The notes beneath the pieces are model-generated. The model worked only from the letters and a program-made list of their open reading frames with translations. It ran no database searches and had not been told where the DNA came from. Shown here piece after piece: positions 52,452 through 64,000 of a stretch of 64,000 bases of DNA (positions are counted from its first letter, which is position 1; every line of letters starts with the position of its first letter). The position numbers were made by a program, and so were the translations under genes. The stretch covers positions 1,612,001 to 1,676,000 of the forward strand of contig NZ_LN849456.1 of assembly GCF_900070355.1 (NCBI RefSeq). The letters run 5' to 3'. Origin of the DNA: Devriesea agamarum (GTDB lineage: Bacteria > Actinomycetota > Actinomycetes > Actinomycetales > Dermabacteraceae).

Positions 52452-53642
52452 GTGACTCATTGCCCTGATGATCTTGCCTCAGCCGTTCTCGCCGGACACA
52501 CCACGACGCGCGAGGAAGCACTCGACCTCTTGCGCACCCCACCAACCGGTGTCCCGGCATTGGTTGCGGCCGCACATCGTCTGCGAACCGCGGCCTTTGG
52601 CACCGAAGTAAAGGTAAATTACCTGGTCAATTTGCGGTCGGGGCTGTGCCCAGAAGACTGCGGATACTGCTCACAGCGACTGGGGTCAGCCGCCGATATC
52701 CTCACCTATTCCTGGCTCAGTCCCGAGGAAACACTTCGGCAAGCGCAGGCGGGAATCGCTGGCGGTGCCCGCCGCGTGTGCATGGTGGCATCCGGGCGCG
52801 GACCATCGACACGGGATGTTGAGCGTGTTGCCGGCACCGTGGAGGCGTTGAAAGAAACTCACCCCGAGGTCGAGGTGTGCGCGTGCCTCGGCTTTGTGGA
52901 TGAGGCCAAGGCACAGCGTCTGCGCGAAGCCGGGGTCGATGCCTATAACCACAACCTCAATACTTCCCGCGCTCAATACGATTCGGTATGCACCACGCAC
53001 ACGTACGATGACCGCGTCGATACCGTGCGCGCATCCCGGGAGGCGGGGCTCTCCCCGTGCTCAGGACTCATTACCGGCATGGGAGAGAGCGACGAAGACC
53101 TCGTTGACACCGTGCGAGAACTGGTGGCGCTCGACGTCGATTCGATTCCGGTGAACTTCCTGATGCCGTTCAAAGGCACCCCCATGGAAGGCCGCTGGGA
53201 ACTCACGCCCCTGCGCTGTCTTACGGTGCTGTGTATGGTGCGTTTCCTCGCGCCCCGCACTGAGATCCGCATTGCCGGGGGCCGAGAAATCCACCTGCGG
53301 TCCCTCCAGACACAGGCGTTGTACGTCGCGAATTCGCTATTCCTTGGCGACTATCTCACCAGCCAGGGACAGGCTGCGCGAGCCGATCTGGAAATGATCC
53401 GCGATGCAGGGCTCACCCTCGCCGGAGGGACAGACCTAACCGCGCTGCTAGCGCGTATCGACGCCGACACTGCGACGCAATCTAGCCCCACCCGTCCCTG
53501 CGATACCGAGGCCTGCGACAGCGGGACCTGCGGCGACAACCCCACCGACGGCGAGAATCCCACCGATGCCGGTGGCCATAGCGTTCCCCCGCTCGCACTG
53601 CGCCGCCGCGGCGCCGGGACCGACCTGGCACCCAACGCATGA
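52452..53642 (+). CDS. bioB: Biotin synthase
   Basis: About 396 aa from the GTG at 52452; the frame starts at GTG 52431, and neither start has a clear ribosome site. The radical SAM cluster GLCPEDCGYCSQ has C66, C70 and C73, followed by NHNLNTS and IPVNFLMPFKGTPM, all typical of BioB. It inserts sulfur into dethiobiotin. The C-terminal about 55 residues (after DLTALLARID) are Asp/Thr/Cys/Pro-rich and end RRRGAGTDLAPNA, a tail also seen in actinobacterial BioB. It is the first gene of bioB-bioA-bioD and overlaps bioA by four bases. No operator for BirA- or BioQ-type repressors could be spotted in the 130 bases upstream. Confidence 0.95.
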   Translation: MTHCPDDLASAVLAGHTTTREEALDLLRTPPTGVPALVAAAHRLRTAAFGTEVKVNYLVNLRSGLCPEDCGYCSQRLGSAADILTYSWLSPEETLRQAQAGIAGGARRVCMVASGRGPSTRDVERVAGTVEALKETHPEVEVCACLGFVDEAKAQRLREAGVDAYNHNLNTSRAQYDSVCTTHTYDDRVDTVRASREAGLSPCSGLITGMGESDEDLVDTVRELVALDVDSIPVNFLMPFKGTPMEGRWELTPLRCLTVLCMVRFLAPRTEIRIAGGREIHLRSLQTQALYVANSLFLGDYLTSQGQAARADLEMIRDAGLTLAGGTDLTALLARIDADTATQSSPTRPCDTEACDSGTCGDNPTDGENPTDAGGHSVPPLALRRRGAGTDLAPNA

Positions 53643-54962
53643 ACAGCCTGATCGCACGAGATCGCGGACTGCTCTGGCACCCGTATGCGCCCCTAGATGG
53701 TCCGCCTCTGTACGAGGTGACATCCGCGCAAGGTGTCCGGCTCACACTCCGCGATGCAAATGGCTCCACCCACGAGGTGCTGGATGCCATGTCTTCATGG
53801 TGGTGTCAGGTCCACGGATATCGCCACCCCGTGCTCGACGCCGCAGCCCACGACCAGATCGACCGTTTCAGTCACGTCATGTTCGGCGGTCTGACCCACG
53901 GTCCAGCGGTCGAACTCGCTGAACGTCTAATCAGGCTGACGCCAAACCCGCTCGCGCACGTGTTCCTGGCCGATTCTGGTTCAGTCGCCGTAGAGGTCGC
54001 GTTGAAACTGTGCGTCCAGGCGCAACAGGGGCGTGGGCACTCTGAACGAACCGCTATCGCAGCTATCTCCGGTGGATACCACGGTGACACCACGGGAGCG
54101 ATGAGCATTTGCGACCCCCACGATGGAATGCACCATCTGTTTCACGGCTTAGTCAGCGACCAGGTCTTTCTCCCCCGCCCACCCGCGCCCGCCGACGGCG
54201 AAGGCATAGACCCCGACACAAGCTCTGACGAATTCGCCCTCTGGACGGCGGCGACCCGCACGATCATTGACCGACACCACCATCGCCTCGCCGCGGTGTT
54301 CTGCGAACCAGTTCTTCAGGGCGCAGGGGGCATGCGCGTGTACGATCCACGCTGCCTGACAGTGCTACGCGACCTGTGCGATGAGTACGGGTTACTGCTG
54401 GTAGCCGACGAAATCGCCACCGCATTCGGCCGCACTGGAACATTATTCGGCTGCGATCACGCCGAGGTGGTTCCCGACATCATGTGCGTGGGGAAGGCAC
54501 TGACCGGGGGTTACCTCACCCTTGCCGCGGTCATCACGACGTCCGAGGTCGCCGACGCGATTGCGTCCTCAGCGCCCGGAGCCCTTCTCCACGGCCCCAC
54601 ATTCATGGGCAATCCTTTAGCCTGCGCGGTGGCAGGCGCGAGCCTGGATCTGCTAACGACAGCGGGGTCCGGATCGGCATGGACGGATGAAGTGCCACGG
54701 GTGGAAGCAGCTCTACGCACCTATCTCCGTCCCGCCGCAGCTTTGAGCTGTGTGGACGAGGTGAGAGTGCTGGGCGCCGTCGGCGTCATTCAGCTCAACC
54801 GTCCGGCCGATGTTCCGAAACTCACCGCGGCTGCTGTTCGCCGAGGAGTTTGGGTTCGTCCGTTCCGCAACCTCGTCTACACGATGCCCCCGTATCTGAT
54901 CACTGACGATGAGGTGCGGCGCGTATCTAGCGGCATGATCGAGGCGATTGCGGAGGTTCACG

Positions 54963-54973
<11 letters not shown>
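53639..54973 (+). CDS. bioA: Adenosylmethionine-8-amino-7-oxononanoate aminotransferase
   Basis: 444 aa, from an ATG that overlaps the bioB stop (ATGA). A fold-type I PLP enzyme: LLWHPYAP near the start, DAMSSWWCQVHGY, the SGGYHGDT loop, ADEIATAFGRTG, and K286 in CVGKALTGG as the PLP Lys. It moves an amino group from SAM to KAPA to give DAPA. All motifs specific to BioA (for example the W-W pair) are present. The 3' end overlaps the start of bioD by 11 bases. Confidence 0.95.
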
Positions 54974-57259
<2,286 letters not shown>

Positions 57260-57268
57260 CTACCGGCG

Positions 57269-58237
57269 TCAGGCGTCCTCGCGAGCACGGGTACGGATGG
57301 ATGATCTCTCACCGCGTCGCCACGCATCGAAGTCGGCTTGAAATAACGCCGCATCACTCTCATATTCGGGAAGCCACGGCATCCCCGCCTGCCGGGCACC
57401 TTCGTATCGTCCCCAGCATCGAAGCTGGGCGAGATCGCGGGCCAGAATGTCTCTGCGCGCTGGCGAGATCGGCTGACCCGCCATGCGTTGTAACATCCGC
57501 AGTCCGTTCCACGAGGCGTCATCCCAGCCGATATGGGGCACCGCCCAGGTGGTGCTGTTCTGCATAGCACACGCCACAGTCGCCGATGCCAGGTAGCCGC
57601 GGGGGAGATTCTCGGGGGTCGGGGTGGCCTCGCGGTGCGATGGGGCGGGAACGGAGGTTGGGTCGGAATATGGCGGATGGGCATCGGGGGCGCACAGAGT
57701 AACAATTGCGCTCCCCCGTGCTCGGGCATCGGCGTCCGCACAGATCACATCCTGGGCGGACACAACCTCCTCGTTCCCGCGGGGGAACTTGGTTCGGATG
57801 AGTCCGCGTAGCTGGATGCACCCGGTCGCGGGGTCAAGCACAATCACGCGGTGCCTTGCGCCCATGGTGAGCAGGACGATGATCGCAAAGAAAACCCAGA
57901 TAGCTATCCAGGCCGCGATCATCTGCCACCAGGGGTTCTCGAAGGGCCCTCCCAATACGCCCGGAACCCAGACCCAGCCCTCGACCATCCCGATGCGGCG
58001 CAGCAGCTCCCACACGCTAGAGACGGGCGGGGCTAAGAGCAGAGCAAGGGTGCTCACCCCGATCAGGAGGGCTGGAGCGACGCGCGCAATGAATGACGGC
58101 CCCACGAGGACGTGGCCTTGGCGGGTGCGGCGTAGACGGGCTGCTCCATCAGCGGCCTCAACATCGCGGGTCGAGCTAGCGCCTGCCGATACGTCAGCTG
58201 AGGCGCGCACCTCGTGGGGCTGGGATTCGGGGTTCAC
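57269..58237 (-). CDS. Membrane protein with a PH-like C-terminal half
   Basis: 322 aa. Two helices (about 50-72 and 108-130) sit in the N-terminal half. The following segment (GARHRVIVLDPATGCIQLRG) is a beta-rich PH-like start, as in the protein at 60803, and the rest is soluble with a Pro/Ser-rich insert. It is not assigned to a family. The start ATG overlaps the Rlu stop by four bases (58234-58237), so it is coupled to it, and guaB follows 18 bases downstream. Confidence 0.65.
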   Translation of the reverse strand: MNPESQPHEVRASADVSAGASSTRDVEAADGAARLRRTRQGHVLVGPSFIARVAPALLIGVSTLALLLAPPVSSVWELLRRIGMVEGWVWVPGVLGGPFENPWWQMIAAWIAIWVFFAIIVLLTMGARHRVIVLDPATGCIQLRGLIRTKFPRGNEEVVSAQDVICADADARARGSAIVTLCAPDAHPPYSDPTSVPAPSHREATPTPENLPRGYLASATVACAMQNSTTWAVPHIGWDDASWNGLRMLQRMAGQPISPARRDILARDLAQLRCWGRYEGARQAGMPWLPEYESDAALFQADFDAWRRGERSSIRTRAREDA

Positions 58238-59457
58238 TGGTCGTCTTCCGGCCAGGCGGCGAGCCGACGACGGCTAGTGAAGTGGTGGTCAATGCCGGTG
58301 ATGGGGTCGGTAAAGGCCAGAGCCCTGGCGAGCAGCTGCAACGGATAAGAATGATCAACACTTATCGACACCTCTTTGTCGAGAGTCGCACAACCATCGC
58401 CCGCGCGAGCATCACCATCGTCTGCGCGAGCGCCACCAGCCCCGAGAGCATCGGCAGACCGGTCAGCATCAGGGGTCTCAACAGGCCCGTCCACCCGGCG
58501 ATGATCAAGCGCAGGGCTGGCCTCCCCATATAGCGGGTCAGCAAGGATGGGCCAGCCGATGCTCGCAAGGTGAACCCGCAGCTGGTGGGTCTTCCCTGTA
58601 TGCGGGAACAGCTCAACCAAACCGAGCACCGGATCCGATCCGTCCGGGCTACTAGAGCGGGTCATATCCAGGAGGGTGTAGTCGGTGCGGGCGTTGACCT
58701 CACCGGGCACGATGCTGGTTCTCAGGTCTCCACGGGGCTTGACCAGACGATTTGCTATCACCCCACGTGTTCCCAGCACGCCGCCAGCACCCACCGCCCC
58801 ACATGTATCCGGCGCCCCTTGGATGTCCGCCACTCCGCGTAGGCGCAACCCCTCGCAGCCGGCCTCGTCGTCGGGAAGCGCAACGACGGCGCGGTAGGTT
58901 TTCGTGACCTCCCCGCGTGCAAACAGAGTCTGATAGATGCCACGATCCTCTGGGCGTTTACCGAACACCAGCACCCCGGCGGTGCCAAGGTCGAGCCGAT
59001 GCAACGGCACCAGATCCATGTTCTGATGAGCGCGCCGGAGCCTGACCAGCACGGAACTGAGCACATGGCGTCCGCGCGGCATGGTCGCCATGCCATGGGG
59101 TTTGTCGATAACAAGCAGGTGATCGTCCTCGTACAGCACGGGCAACGGCTGATCGGGCACCTCTTCGGGGGCGAGTTCCCGGTAAAACGCAAGCATCAGA
59201 CCGGGAACGCAGTGATCGGTCGGCATGACGGGCACGCCATCCCAGCGCAGCACCTCACCGTGACGCATGCGCTGGTCTAGGTCAGTCACCCCCGGCGATG
59301 CTAGGGGCGGGAAGCGTTGCAGAAGATAGTCGCGGATCGTCAGCCCAGTTGGGACATCGCGCGGCAAACACACCTGGATCGGGTGCAGTCCGTCCCGGGC
59401 AGGTAAGGGGCAGGCGTCGCGGCGTGCGCGTCGAGTCCGGCTGCGCCCCCGGCTCAT
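58234..59457 (-). CDS. RluA-family pseudouridine synthase
   Basis: 407 aa from the ATG at 59457, which overlaps the preceding stop (ATGA). The catalytic Asp D156 lies in LHRLDLGTAGVLVFGK, with YEDDHLLVIDKPHGMAT upstream and GKTHQLRVHLASIGWPILADPLYGE downstream in separate stretches. The enzyme isomerises uridine in rRNA or tRNA; the exact site is not predictable. A low-complexity Ala/Gly/Asp insert (about 320-365, DALGAGGARADDG) is uncommon. The N-terminal 20 residues are Arg-rich, perhaps for RNA binding. Confidence 0.88.
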   Translation of the reverse strand: MSRGRSRTRRARRDACPLPARDGLHPIQVCLPRDVPTGLTIRDYLLQRFPPLASPGVTDLDQRMRHGEVLRWDGVPVMPTDHCVPGLMLAFYRELAPEEVPDQPLPVLYEDDHLLVIDKPHGMATMPRGRHVLSSVLVRLRRAHQNMDLVPLHRLDLGTAGVLVFGKRPEDRGIYQTLFARGEVTKTYRAVVALPDDEAGCEGLRLRGVADIQGAPDTCGAVGAGGVLGTRGVIANRLVKPRGDLRTSIVPGEVNARTDYTLLDMTRSSSPDGSDPVLGLVELFPHTGKTHQLRVHLASIGWPILADPLYGEASPALDHRRVDGPVETPDADRSADALGAGGARADDGDARAGDGCATLDKEVSISVDHSYPLQLLARALAFTDPITGIDHHFTSRRRLAAWPEDDQ

Positions 59458-60800
59458 ACCGGGTTTTCGTGACGGCGCCATGCAGGCGAGGTGGCCAGGT
59501 GTGCCAGGGCGAGACCGAGAGCTGCTGCCAACACCACTTGAACGGCGTCAAATCCGAGCACCAAGGCTTGGGTGACACCCGAGTCTGCGCCACTGGACAG
59601 CATGGAATACGCCTTGTACATGGTGAAACCGGGGATCATGATGACCACCGCTGGTACCGAAATCGACATGCGCGGAACATGCACGGTGCGCGCGACCACC
59701 CACGACGCAATACCGATCAGCACGGTCGCAAAAAGCGTGGCAAGTTGCAGCGGCATACCATTTTCGGAGAGCGCATAGCGCAGGGAGTTAGCGACGAGAG
59801 AAATAGACGACGCGATGATGGCGATCTTCCACGGAGAATTAAAGATCACCGCGAAACCGAACACCCCGACGAAGGTCGCGACCGCTCGCAACGGTAGCTC
59901 CCACACAAAGGGAAGCATCAGCCCAGGAGAACCGTGTCCGGCCACTCCTGCCGCCTCAGCCACCACCCAGATGCTTGCAGCCCCCGCCAGGACGATCATG
60001 ACCGAATAGGCCAGACGTGCAATTCCAGCGCTGAAGTCCTGGCGCACCATATCCAGCACGCCGGTGATCATCGGAAAACCGGGGACGAGGAAGAGCACCG
60101 CAGCGAGGTATCCCGACTCATGACCTGGTCCGATCCATCCGAGCGCAGTCGGGACCCCGACCGCCAGCAGGTACACAATGCTAGTGATCAGACCGGCCAG
60201 GATGGTGATGAGCACATGGTTCCACACCCGTCGTTGGAGCGTTTTCCGGAACGCTTGGCCGATGGTCGCGGCAATAAAGACACCTATCATCTCGACTGGG
60301 CCGCCGTGGTTTAGGAAGGAGAATCCGGTGCAGGCCACGCCAGCGGCGAGCGCGTTCACGAGCCGCGACCACTGCGGTGGTCTGCTTTTGATGTCGTCGA
60401 GTTGCCGATAGATTTCGGCGGCGCGCACCCCGTCGGGCAGGGTTTCCACCATGCGCTGCGTGGACCATTGCACGGCGACATCGACCCCGGAGTGCGAGGG
60501 CTGGGTGATGCGGGTGCGGTAACGACCGTCGAGGGTGGCGGTCGCGGTGATGTCGGTAAAGGTCACGATGGAGTGGAATGAGTCCAGTCCGAGCGCGTGC
60601 GCGGTGCGGGCCATCGCCCATTTCACCCGATAGGACGCCATGCCTGCCCCGAGCAGCGTCGCCCCGACTGCGGCGGAGGCTTCGGACCGCACGGTCAGCG
60701 AATCCGCTAGGGCGGGTACAGGGTGGGTGGTCGTGGGGACAGCAGAGCGGGTGCTCGTGGGGGCAACAGCACGGCCCGCTGTCTCGGGTTTGTCAGTCAC
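59454..60800 (-). CDS. ThrE-like threonine/serine exporter
   Basis: 448 aa from the GTG at 60800, with GGGGAG seven bases upstream; a GTG at 60806 would overlap the preceding stop. The cytoplasmic N-terminal part has GATLLGAGMASYRVKWAMARTAHALGL and a serine-protease-like pattern of the ThrE_1 domain, then about ten helices (ThrE_1 plus ThrE_2). The family exports L-threonine and L-serine with proton motive force in Corynebacterium. It is second in the run PH-like/ThrE/Rlu/membrane/guaB, linked by short overlaps on both sides. Confidence 0.88.
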   Translation of the reverse strand: MTDKPETAGRAVAPTSTRSAVPTTTHPVPALADSLTVRSEASAAVGATLLGAGMASYRVKWAMARTAHALGLDSFHSIVTFTDITATATLDGRYRTRITQPSHSGVDVAVQWSTQRMVETLPDGVRAAEIYRQLDDIKSRPPQWSRLVNALAAGVACTGFSFLNHGGPVEMIGVFIAATIGQAFRKTLQRRVWNHVLITILAGLITSIVYLLAVGVPTALGWIGPGHESGYLAAVLFLVPGFPMITGVLDMVRQDFSAGIARLAYSVMIVLAGAASIWVVAEAAGVAGHGSPGLMLPFVWELPLRAVATFVGVFGFAVIFNSPWKIAIIASSISLVANSLRYALSENGMPLQLATLFATVLIGIASWVVARTVHVPRMSISVPAVVIMIPGFTMYKAYSMLSSGADSGVTQALVLGFDAVQVVLAAALGLALAHLATSPAWRRHENPV

Positions 60801-60802
60801 GT

Positions 60803-61465
60803 TCACACTCCCCAAATTTCAAAGGTCACCACGTATTGCGCGATGTAGACCGCGATGAGGACAAGCATCGCCAGACGCGGATGACGTTCCACCAGGGTGA
60901 GAGCTCCGGGGACGGTCCGGTTCATGTCGCGAGGGGTGATGGATGAGATGTCTTCGCACCTCACTCCGTGCGCCTGCGCTTGCCTACGCACCTCCGCTTG
61001 AGCGTTTTGCCCAAAGAATCGGCTGGATAGGTTGGCGTAGCGTCTGGTTCCCGCTCCCATCACGATCACAGATTCGTAGGACGCGTCTTCTGGTGTCATA
61101 AGTTCGGCGGGGCTGAGGCTTCGGCTGAGGTCGCGGATAAACCAGATTGTCGAGATGTCTTTCCAGGCGACGGTGGCGCTGCTGACGATGCCTCGAACCC
61201 GCAGTCCGGTATTGCTGACGCAGAGCCGAGCTGCCATGGTACGCACTACGAACACGATGGCGATCAGTGCGAAGAGGATCCATAGCGCTGCGGGCAGCGT
61301 GAACAGGAGATCATGAAAGAGCCGTGGGTCCTCCCATAGCTTTTGCCCCACAAAGCTGACGATCACCATGAATTCGAGGATCACCACGAAAACTATGGCG
61401 GCGACGACTGCGCCGATCTTCGCGGCATACGGGGGACGGAAGGTGCGTTCTGCTTCCTGCCTCAT
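60803..61465 (-). CDS. PH-domain-like membrane protein
   Basis: 220 aa from the ATG at 61465, with AAGGAGA about eight bases upstream; the frame runs further up without similarity. Two helices (about 17-40 and 54-77) are followed by a beta-rich domain (ARLCVSNTGLRVRGIVSSATVAWKD), as in bacterial PH-domain families, and a last helix near the C-terminus (LAMLVLIAVYIAQYVV). Function unknown. The stop overlaps the ThrE start region. The architecture echoes that of the 322-aa protein in the same run. Confidence 0.7.
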   Translation of the reverse strand: MRQEAERTFRPPYAAKIGAVVAAIVFVVILEFMVIVSFVGQKLWEDPRLFHDLLFTLPAALWILFALIAIVFVVRTMAARLCVSNTGLRVRGIVSSATVAWKDISTIWFIRDLSRSLSPAELMTPEDASYESVIVMGAGTRRYANLSSRFFGQNAQAEVRRQAQAHGVRCEDISSITPRDMNRTVPGALTLVERHPRLAMLVLIAVYIAQYVVTFEIWGV

Positions 61466-61576
61466 CACCCGATTCTCCTTGAGTCGTAACCTTTGCTCAT
61501 CCACAACCATCCTAGGATCTGACCGGCCCGGTTCCCGGTAGCATTCCGAGGGTCCGCACCGTATAGAGGAGCTTCT

Positions 61577-62395
61577 ATGCAGGCATCCCGTCATGTTCCG
61601 CTAGTTCCCACTTCGGGGGGACGACCTGCGGTTATCGTCTCTCTGACCGGGGTGGATCCTGCGATTTTGCGCTGTCAGGCGCGCGCGGCGTCCGCGGCGC
61701 CATGTGACATAGTCGAATGGCGGGTGGATCTGCTCCGCAACCCCGACGATCTCGTCCCCTGTACCCCCACCGATCTCACTCGTGTCCCTCACGACGATCC
61801 CGTCGAGCCCATAACGGCACCGCCTGGACTGCTGGAGTTGGGCCATGAGCTGCGCGCTCTGATCGCCCCGAAGCCGCTTCTACTCACGGTGCGTACGCGA
61901 ACCGAAGGCGGGGCGGCAGATCTAGATACCGTGGCCTATGCCCAGACGGTGGTTTCACTGCTGCCCGCCGCCGATGCGGTCGATATAGAGCTGAATCGCG
62001 GGGAACAGGCCGCACAAATGATTCTCAAGGAAGCGGTGGCGAACGGCGTGTTTTCTATCGCCTCGTTCCACGACTTTGGTGGCACACCGTCGCGCGCACG
62101 GCTGCACGCGGTGTTTTCGAGGATGCATACCTTGGGTGTAGATGCATGGAAAGTGGCAGTGACCCCGGGCGATGCGAATGACGTGCTGCGCATGCTCACG
62201 GTGTGCCGCGAGGTGACCGTGCAGAATCCGAAAGTTCCGGTGATCGCGATTTCGATGGGCTCGCTAGGTGTGGTGACCCGCATTGCCGGGCATGTGTTCG
62301 GCAGTGCCGCCACATTTGCCGCATTGGGTGATGCCGCGAGCGCCCCGGGGCAGCTGGACGCGGATCGTCTCTGTGAGGCATTGGATTTGTTCTGA
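61577..62395 (+). CDS. aroD: 3-dehydroquinate dehydratase, type I
   Basis: 272 aa from the ATG at 61577, with GAGGAG about eight bases upstream. Type I TIM-barrel enzyme: E48-W-R50 region in DIVEWRVDLL, catalytic H165 in IASFHDFGGTPS and Schiff-base K192 in DAWKVAVTP, then ISMGSLGVVTRIAGHVFGSA. It dehydrates 3-dehydroquinate in the shikimate pathway; type I is less common in actinobacteria than type II. It stands alone and is divergent from the PH-like gene. A hairpin follows. Confidence 0.94.
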   Translation: MQASRHVPLVPTSGGRPAVIVSLTGVDPAILRCQARAASAAPCDIVEWRVDLLRNPDDLVPCTPTDLTRVPHDDPVEPITAPPGLLELGHELRALIAPKPLLLTVRTRTEGGAADLDTVAYAQTVVSLLPAADAVDIELNRGEQAAQMILKEAVANGVFSIASFHDFGGTPSRARLHAVFSRMHTLGVDAWKVAVTPGDANDVLRMLTVCREVTVQNPKVPVIAISMGSLGVVTRIAGHVFGSAATFAALGDAASAPGQLDADRLCEALDLF

Positions 62396-62463
62396 CCAGC
62401 CCTTAGCGGAAGCGCGCCACACCACCATTCACAACAACCGCGCCCTACCAAATCTCCATATGG

Positions 62464-62499
62464 CAATGCCCCGGCCACCATAGGGTGACCGGGGCATTG
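62464..62499. terminator. Hairpin between aroD and groEL
   Basis: A 16-bp stem (62464-62479 with 62484-62499, one mismatch) has a 4-nt loop. It lies 68 bases after the aroD stop and 30 before the groEL stop, so it can serve both convergent genes. Confidence 0.85.
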
Positions 62500-62528
62500 C
62501 GCCTACGGGCGTGAAGCGCCGGGGCCGA

Positions 62529-64000
62529 TCAGTGCGCGTGGCCGGGGGCGGCCGGCGCGGCTTCTTCCTCGGGCTTGTCGACGACCAGCGTCTCGGTGGT
62601 GAGCACCAGCGCGGCGATGGAGGACGCGTTGCGCAGAGCGGAACGAGTCACCTTCACCGGGTCGATGATGCCCTCAGCGAGCAGATCGACGTAGTCGCCG
62701 GTGGCGGCGTTCAGACCGTGACCGGGCTGAGCTTCCTTCACCTTTTCGACCACGACGTAACCCTCGTGGCCGGCGTTTTCGGCGATCCAGCGCAGCGGCT
62801 CAACCAGGGCCTTGGCCACGGCGCGCACACCGACGGCCTGGTCGCCACTGGTTCCGAGGTCGCCGTCCAGCGCTTTGACGGCCTGCACCAGGGCAGAGCC
62901 ACCGCCGGACACGATGCCCTCTTCGATGGCGGCGCGGGTTGCAGAGACCGCGTCCTCGATGCGCATCTTCTTTTCTTTGAGCTCGACCTCGGTGTGGGCG
63001 CCCACCTTGATGACGGACACGCCGCCTGCGAGCTTGGCGAGGCGCTCCTGGAGCTTCTCACGGTCCCAGTCGGAGTCGGTGCGCTCAATTTCGGCGCGGA
63101 TCTGTGCGACGCGATCGGCCACAGCTTCGTCGTCACCAGCGCCACCCACGATAGTGGTGGTCTCCTTGGTGATCACGACGCGGTGGGCGGTGCCGAGCAC
63201 CTCCAGGCCGACGGACTTCAGGTCGAGGCCGATATCCGAGCTGACCACCTGTGCGCCGGTGAGGATCGCGATGTCCTGCATCATCGCCTTGCGGCGGTCG
63301 CCGAAAGCCGGAGCTTTCACAGCAGCGCCCTTGAAGGTGCCGCGGATACGGTTAAGGACCAGGGTGGACAGAGCCTCGCCCTCGACATCCTCAGCGATGA
63401 TGAACAGCGGTTTGCCAGTGTCGATAGCCTTTTCCAGGACTGGCAGCAGATCAGCCAAAGCGGAGATCTTGCCCTGATTGATCAGGATGTTGGCATTCTC
63501 CAGAACGACTTCCTGCCGGTCTGCATCGGTGACGAAGTGGGGCGAGATGAAGCCCTTGTCGAACTGCATGCCCTCGGTGAAGTCGAGCTCCATCGCGGTG
63601 GTGGAGGACTCCTCCACCGTGATCACGCCGTCCTTGCCAACCTTGTCGAAGGCTTCGGCGATGAGCTCGCCGATTTCGCGGTCCTGGCTGGAGATCGCAG
63701 CAACGTTCGCGATCTGCTCTTTGCCCTCGACGTCCTTCGCCAGCTCGGAGAGCTTCTGGGAGACGGCCTCAACGGCCTCTTCCATGCCACGCTTGAGAGC
63801 GGAGGGGGCGGCGCCGGAAGCGACGTTACGCATGCCTTCGTGCACGAGTGCCTGGGCCAGAACGGTCGCGGTGGTGGTGCCGTCACCAGCGACATCGTTG
63901 GTCTTGGTGGCAACCTCTTTGGCTAGCTGAGCGCCGAGGTTCTCGAATGGGTCCTCGAGCTCAACTTCGCGCGCAATGGTCACGCCGTCGTTGGTGATGG
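62529..64000 (-). CDS. groEL: Chaperonin GroEL (5' end beyond the window)
   Basis: 490 residues are visible; about 48 N-terminal residues lie past position 64000. The first codons in the window read [19 protein letters not shown], the standard GroEL segment. [20 protein letters not shown] and, near the end, [15 protein letters not shown] follow; the catalytic Asp is in the [13 protein letters not shown] stretch. It folds proteins in the cytoplasm with GroES and ATP. The C-terminus is [13 protein letters not shown], without the GGM repeats of the classical tail. Codon bias is strong, as in highly expressed genes. The internal long open frame on the opposite strand is a shadow. Confidence 0.97.
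   Translation of the reverse strand, partial: ITNDGVTIAREVELEDPFENLGAQLAKEVATKTNDVAGDGTTTATVLAQALVHEGMRNVASGAAPSALKRGMEEAVEAVSQKLSELAKDVEGKEQIANVAAISSQDREIGELIAEAFDKVGKDGVITVEESSTTAMELDFTEGMQFDKGFISPHFVTDADRQEVVLENANILINQGKISALADLLPVLEKAIDTGKPLFIIAEDVEGEALSTLVLNRIRGTFKGAAVKAPAFGDRRKAMMQDIAILTGAQVVSSDIGLDLKSVGLEVLGTAHRVVITKETTTIVGGAGDDEAVADRVAQIRAEIERTDSDWDREKLQERLAKLAGGVSVIKVGAHTEVELKEKKMRIEDAVSATRAAIEEGIVSGGGSALVQAVKALDGDLGTSGDQAVGVRAVAKALVEPLRWIAENAGHEGYVVVEKVKEAQPGHGLNAATGDYVDLLAEGIIDPVKVTRSALRNASSIAALVLTTETLVVDKPEEEAAPAAPGHAH

Noticed and set aside
62511-63926. A 471-codon open frame opposite groEL
   Set aside because: Long antisense frames opposite groEL are a known annotation artefact of GC-rich genomes.

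Overview
The window is a GC-rich chromosomal segment (around 60 % GC by eye) from an actinobacterium. The lineage is shown by marker families typical of Actinobacteria: a BldC-like MerR protein, DUF3073, DUF3151, a DtxR/IdeR regulator with all metal ligands, GuaB3, an SCP2-like protein beside the purine genes, and DUF3817 next to SURF1 and guaA. Gene style suggests Micrococcales, but I cannot fix a genus. Most of the window is housekeeping sequence, with short accessory patches at about 1-4.9 kb, 27.1-28.2 kb, 40.4-41.5 kb and 48.2-49.6 kb.

Layout. 0-5 kb: a resolvase remnant, a MobA-nitrilase fusion with a repetitive linker, tRNA-Arg(CCT), a solitary HicB-like protein and a stand-alone ABC exporter. 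5-11 kb: a membrane protein, a secreted NlpC/P60 hydrolase, the iron-dependent regulator, purU and sucCD. 11-16 kb: two small membrane proteins, a three-module copper protein (multi-helix membrane domain, cupredoxin, NirK) and an APC permease. 16-27 kb: pcrA, membrane proteins, a GH15-like lipoprotein, a GT4 glycosyltransferase, a flippase-like protein, an MFS transporter, an alpha/beta hydrolase and bldC. 27.1-28.2 kb: a gene-free stretch with low-complexity sequence.

28-45 kb: DUF3073, then a compact leftward run purA-SCP-cutC-membrane protein-purF-purM (with DUF3151 upstream). A kinase-like protein, dtd and gpmA follow, then a HerA-like ATPase, an SDR, a nitrilase of atypical composition, and SURF1-DUF3817-guaA. 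45-64 kb: pta-ackA, a frameshifted small membrane protein with a decayed second copy, a cupin, guaB3, an exonuclease, and bioB-bioA-bioD. Then comes a five-gene leftward run (PH-like protein, ThrE-like exporter, RluA-type pseudouridine synthase, membrane protein, guaB), aroD, and the 3' part of groEL running off the window.

How it works together. Purine synthesis dominates: purF, purM, purA, purU, guaA, guaB and guaB3 cover PRPP amination, AIR formation, formate supply and the AMP/GMP branches. Central metabolism is represented by sucCD, gpmA and pta-ackA. The last three biotin steps are present, but no bioF is seen. Strong hairpins separate many transcription units, and 4-bp start/stop overlaps tie operons together. 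The most unusual items are the MobA-nitrilase fusion with its 18-bp repeat, the complete NirK active site fused to a membrane domain, a hairpin that can pair with a ribosome binding site upstream of the alpha/beta hydrolase, and the pair of decaying paralogues at 48.4-49.6 kb.
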